Shown: positions 60,662 through 63,485 of the stretch, in pieces
Numbering within the stretch: the stretch's first letter is position 1
Layout: every line of letters starts with the position of its first letter
Source of the DNA: Clostridium neonatale
GTDB lineage: Bacteria > Bacillota > Clostridia > Clostridiales > Clostridiaceae
Assembly: GCF_001458595.1 (NCBI RefSeq)
Contig: NZ_LN890326.1
Coordinates: 251,763-315,247, forward strand
Reading direction: 5' to 3'
Length of the DNA: 63,485 nt
The notes under the pieces: generated by a model
The model's input: the letters and a program-made list of their open reading frames with translations, nothing else
Database searches by the model: none
Told to the model about the DNA's origin: nothing
Position numbers and translations under genes: made by a program

Positions 60662-61819
60662 ATGAAACAAGAAATTAATTCCTTTTTATATAGCTGTGAA
60701 AAAGATATCCATGATCTATGTATATATCTTTATAACAATCCTGAAGTAAGTTATAAAGAGCATAATTCTAGTGAGTATATCTGTAATTTATTAAGTAAAT
60801 ATAATTTTAATATACAAAAGAACTTCTTAGATATTAATAATGCTTTTTTTGCACAGAAAGGTGATAAGTACCCTAAAATATGCTATCTATGTGAATATGA
60901 TGCTATAGAAAATGTTGGACATATAACTGGTCATAATTTAACTGCAACGATTTCTGCTTCTGCCGCACTTGCATTAGGCCATATTATTAATAAAATTGGT
61001 GGATCTGTTATATTAATTGGCTGTCCTGGTGAATATTTTGGTGGAAGTAAAGGAACTATGGTTAAACAAGATACCTTCGAAGATATAGATGTTGTCATGG
61101 AAGTTCATCCAGATATAATAACATGCGAAAGTGGTTCCTCTTCATCAATAATTCCAATAGGTATAAAATTTATTGGAACAAAAAATCTTCACTTTTTAAA
61201 TAGAAGCGCATTTACCCCACTAGATGCAGCACTTTTAACTATAAATATTTTAAATTCAACCAAAAAAGGTCTTCCTGAAGGACTAGAAATAAACTATGTA
61301 ATCTCTAATGGCGGTAATACCCCCTTATTTATTCCATCTGAGACTGAACTTAAATGTTATATAAGAGCTAGAACCTCTAAGTTGGCATCATATGGAAATG
61401 AGCATATAAAACAAATTGTAAAATACGTTGCAGAACTGACAGGTATAGAAAATAATTTTTTCTTATATGAACAGCCAAATAAAGAGTTAATTACAAATCA
61501 TACTTTAAATCGACTATTTAGTCATAATTTAAAAGAAAGTGGAATTATAAATATTAATCCACCTAAAAATATATATGCAGGATTAAGTATTGGTGATGTG
61601 AGTCATAAAGTTCCTACAATTCATCCATATATATCTATAGTAGAAGATGATACTATACAATATGGAAGTATAGATTTCGCTAAAGCAACTATTTCTGATT
61701 ACGCTTTAAATCAATGTATTATATCTGCAAAAGCTCTTGCTTATACAGGGATAGATCTAATTAAAAACGAGAATTTATTATTAGAAGTAAAGCAAGAATT
61801 CTTTTCTCAATCTAATTAA
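60662..61819 (+). CDS. M20D amidohydrolase-like protein with altered metal site
   Basis: 385 residues of the M20 peptidase/aminobenzoyl-glutamate-hydrolase type. Recognisable elements: CEYDAIENVGHITGHN, ILIGCPGEYFGGSKG, MEVHPD and SHKVPTIHPY. Compared with the family, the metal-ligand Cys in GHxCGHN is T89, and the Glu after the catalytic E124 is Y125. So the two-metal site is probably incomplete. A weak ribosome site (GAAG) precedes the start. Physiological substrate unknown. Confidence 0.85.
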   Translation: MKQEINSFLYSCEKDIHDLCIYLYNNPEVSYKEHNSSEYICNLLSKYNFNIQKNFLDINNAFFAQKGDKYPKICYLCEYDAIENVGHITGHNLTATISASAALALGHIINKIGGSVILIGCPGEYFGGSKGTMVKQDTFEDIDVVMEVHPDIITCESGSSSSIIPIGIKFIGTKNLHFLNRSAFTPLDAALLTINILNSTKKGLPEGLEINYVISNGGNTPLFIPSETELKCYIRARTSKLASYGNEHIKQIVKYVAELTGIENNFFLYEQPNKELITNHTLNRLFSHNLKESGIININPPKNIYAGLSIGDVSHKVPTIHPYISIVEDDTIQYGSIDFAKATISDYALNQCIISAKALAYTGIDLIKNENLLLEVKQEFFSQSN

Positions 61820-61827
61820 ACAAGCGA

Positions 61828-61868
61828 ATCCCATCAATCAATTAATATACTTGATTGATGGGATTTTT
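61828..61868 (+). terminator. Terminator after the M20-like gene
   Basis: 12-bp stem CCCATCAATCAA/TTGATTGATGGG with a 9-nt loop and a TTTTTCT tail on the plus strand. Confidence 0.85.
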
Positions 61869-61885
61869 CTTAACATTAAAAACAG

Positions 61886-61913
61886 TTTACAAACGAATTT
61901 ATAATAGTATAAT
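61886..61913 (+). promoter_or_regulatory. Promoter of the CorA-like gene
   Basis: TTTACA at 61886-61891, 16-nt spacer, TATAAT at 61908-61913. Confidence 0.65.
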
Positions 61914-61951
61914 TAATATAGCATTGCTAATATTCGCAAGGAGGTGCTCTT

Positions 61952-62896
61952 TTGATTAAAATTTATAAAAGCATTGGTGAAAATAATCCTGTTTTAAATA
62001 CATTAGACAACATAGAAAATGGATGCTGGATTAATATAATAGCTCCTTCTGATGAAGAATTGATACTAATATCAAAAAAAACAGGAGTTCCTATAGATTT
62101 TCTTAATTCGGCTCTTGATGATGAAGAAACTTCTCGTATTGATTTTGAAGATGGATCTTTATTGGTTATAGTCGATATTCCTTTTACCGAAATGGAAGAT
62201 AACTCTTTAACATATGATACCTATCCATTAGCAATAATACATACAGATAAACAAATAATAACAGTATGTTTAAAAAATAGTAGAATACTTTCAGATTTTG
62301 TTAATCAAAAAATAAAATCATTCTATACATTTAAAAAATCAAGATTTATATTGCAAATTTTAAATAGAATATCAACTTACTATCTATTATATTTAAGACA
62401 AATAGATAAAAAAAGTCTAATGATTGAAAAAAGGCTTCATAAATCTATGAAAAATAGAGAACTTATTCAGTTACATTCACTTGAAAAATCATTAGTTTAC
62501 TTTTCTACATCTTTAAAAGCTAATGAAATTACATTAGAAAAAATGTTAAAACTAGAATTAATGCAAAAATATGAAGAAGATAAAGATGTCTTAGAAGACG
62601 TAATTATAGAGAATAAACAGGCTATAGAAATGACCGAAATCTACAGTAATATATTAGCTAGTACAATGGACTTCTTTGCTTCTGTAATATCTAATAATTT
62701 GAATATTGTTATGAAAGTATTAGCATCTGTAACCATATTAATGGCTATACCAACGATAATGAGCGGAATATTTGGTATGAATATAACGCTTCCAATTTCA
62801 GAGGGCGATCCAAATGGATTCTTAATTATAACATTATTAACAATTGCTATATGCGCAGTTGTAGCATTTATACTATATAAAAAGGATATGCTTTAG
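61952..62896 (+). CDS. CorA-family divalent metal transporter (TTG start)
   Basis: 314 residues, TTG start with AAGGAGG 7 nt upstream. The CorA core is a long alpha-helical cytosolic funnel and two C-terminal membrane helices bearing the selectivity motif GMN (GIFGMNITLP). CorA proteins conduct Mg2+ (sometimes Co2+/Ni2+). Ends VVAFILYKKDML with a short positive tail. It ends at a strong terminator. Confidence 0.93.
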   Translation: MIKIYKSIGENNPVLNTLDNIENGCWINIIAPSDEELILISKKTGVPIDFLNSALDDEETSRIDFEDGSLLVIVDIPFTEMEDNSLTYDTYPLAIIHTDKQIITVCLKNSRILSDFVNQKIKSFYTFKKSRFILQILNRISTYYLLYLRQIDKKSLMIEKRLHKSMKNRELIQLHSLEKSLVYFSTSLKANEITLEKMLKLELMQKYEEDKDVLEDVIIENKQAIEMTEIYSNILASTMDFFASVISNNLNIVMKVLASVTILMAIPTIMSGIFGMNITLPISEGDPNGFLIITLLTIAICAVVAFILYKKDML

Positions 62897-62913
62897 TAAA
62901 ACATATCCTTTTT
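62879..62913 (+). terminator. Terminator after the CorA-like gene
   Basis: 12-bp stem AAAAAGGATATG/CATATCCTTTTT overlapping the stop codon, with a T-run on the plus strand. Confidence 0.85.
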
Positions 62914-62948
62914 ATATATTTAAATCTTAATATATCTGCTAAAATAAC

Positions 62949-62979
62949 AAAAAACCTTGAAATATTTCAAGGTTTTTTT
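62949..62979 (-). terminator. Terminator of the rRNA-tRNA operon
   Basis: Perfect palindrome CCTTGAAATATTTCAAGG flanked by A-run and T-run directly after tRNA-Cys; can also act on the plus strand. Confidence 0.85.
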
Positions 62980-63054
<75 letters not shown>

Positions 63055-63059
63055 ATATA

Positions 63060-63135
<76 letters not shown>

Positions 63136-63140
63136 ATTAA

Positions 63141-63256
63141 CCTCGCAACGTCCTACTCTTCCACACAGTCTCCCATGCAGTACCATCGGCGCTGTAGACC
63201 TTAACTGTCCTGTTCGGAATGGAAAGGAGTGTTACCTCTACGCCATCATTACGAGA
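63141..63256 (-). rRNA. rrf: 5S ribosomal RNA
   Basis: About 116 nt; terminal helix CTCGTAAT/GTTGCGAG pairs. The core includes ATTCCGAACAGGACAGTTAA and AGCGCCGATGGTACTGCATG, the conserved loops of 5S rRNA. Ends are approximate. Confidence 0.95.
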
Positions 63257-63379
63257 TACTTAATTTTACAAAATCTTAGATCTTGTTAGAAAGTAGTACT
63301 CATCAATTTTACTGATTGAGTTTTATTGAAAGATTATTCTTTCAAAATTGCATATAATTATGTATTACAACTTAATTAT

Positions 63380-63485
63380 TGGTCAAGCCCTCGACCTATT
63401 AGTATCAGTCAGCTAAATACGTTACCGCACTTACACCTCTGACCTATCAACCTTGTAGTCTTCAAGGGGTCTTACTAGCTTATGC
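63380..63485 (-). rRNA. rrl: 23S ribosomal RNA, 3' end (partial)
   Basis: The terminal ~105 nt of 23S rRNA: GTGCGGTAACGTATTTAGCT and GACTGATACTAATAGGTCGA, ending GGCTTGACC. The gene continues beyond the right edge. A 123-nt spacer without tRNA separates it from 5S. Confidence 0.96.

Overview
The window is a block of core housekeeping genes from an AT-rich, low-GC Gram-positive bacterium. Gene order, sporulation genes (sigH, a Gin-type sigma-G inhibitor), clostridial-type 2[4Fe-4S] ferredoxin and ribosomal protein types point to Clostridium sensu stricto (C. butyricum/C. beijerinckii-like; species not determinable by eye). Almost everything lies on the minus strand, so the biological reading order runs from high to low coordinates.

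Right to left: (1) 62949-63485, the tail of an rRNA operon: 23S 3' end, 5S, tRNA-Phe, tRNA-Cys and a terminator. (2) 60662-62896, two plus-strand genes, an M20-like protein with substituted metal ligands and a CorA-type transporter. (3) 56796-60393, the gin-tmk-darA-holB-ricT cluster, an HMA-like small protein and a ferredoxin, followed by a degenerate metallo-beta-lactamase-fold gene on the plus strand. (4) 51295-55859, the CtsR heat-shock operon ctsR-mcsA-mcsB-clpC with a clear CtsR operator. (5) 49372-51110, a thioredoxin-reductase-like flavoprotein, two glutaredoxin-like proteins and a small unknown ORF. (6) 44060-49189, radA, disA, a MazG-like small protein, a PIN-TRAM membrane protein and ispD. 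(7) 37613-44044, a proline T-box with proS, then cysS-mrnC-rlmB-rae1(yacP)-sigH. (8) 20376-37604, tRNA-Thr, tuf copy 2, rpmG-secE-nusG, rplK-rplA, rplJ-rplL, rpoB-rpoC, rpsL-rpsG-fusA and tuf copy 1. (9) 4173-20159, the S10-spc-alpha superoperon from rpsJ to rplQ, including secY, adk, map, a KOW protein and infA. (10) 1-4040, the ECF transporter core ecfA1-ecfA2-ecfT, truA and the start of rplM.

The arrangement follows the B. subtilis order ctsR...sigH-rpmG-secE-nusG-rplKAJL-rpoBC-rpsLG-fusA-tuf-S10 closely. Several strong sigma-A promoters can be read directly, mostly TTGACA-like with 16-18 nt spacers, ahead of rplM, ecfA1, rpsM, rpsJ, rpsL, rpoB, rplJ, rpmG, tRNA-Thr, sigH, proS, ctsR and corA. 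Many are followed by structured leaders: L10 and L13 leaders, a T-box with a CCA specifier, and less familiar leaders ahead of rpsJ, rpsM, rplK, rplA and mrnC.

The window shows no mobile element, prophage or CRISPR array. The most interesting signals are: an intact McsB ORF that has lost essentially every catalytic residue of the protein-arginine kinase family while ClpC keeps both phospho-arginine pockets; two hairpins of identical architecture ahead of rplK and rplA that look like duplicated L1 autoregulatory sites; a hairpin inserted between the Shine-Dalgarno and start codon of nusG; and a long imperfect hairpin just upstream of the Mini-RNase III gene.
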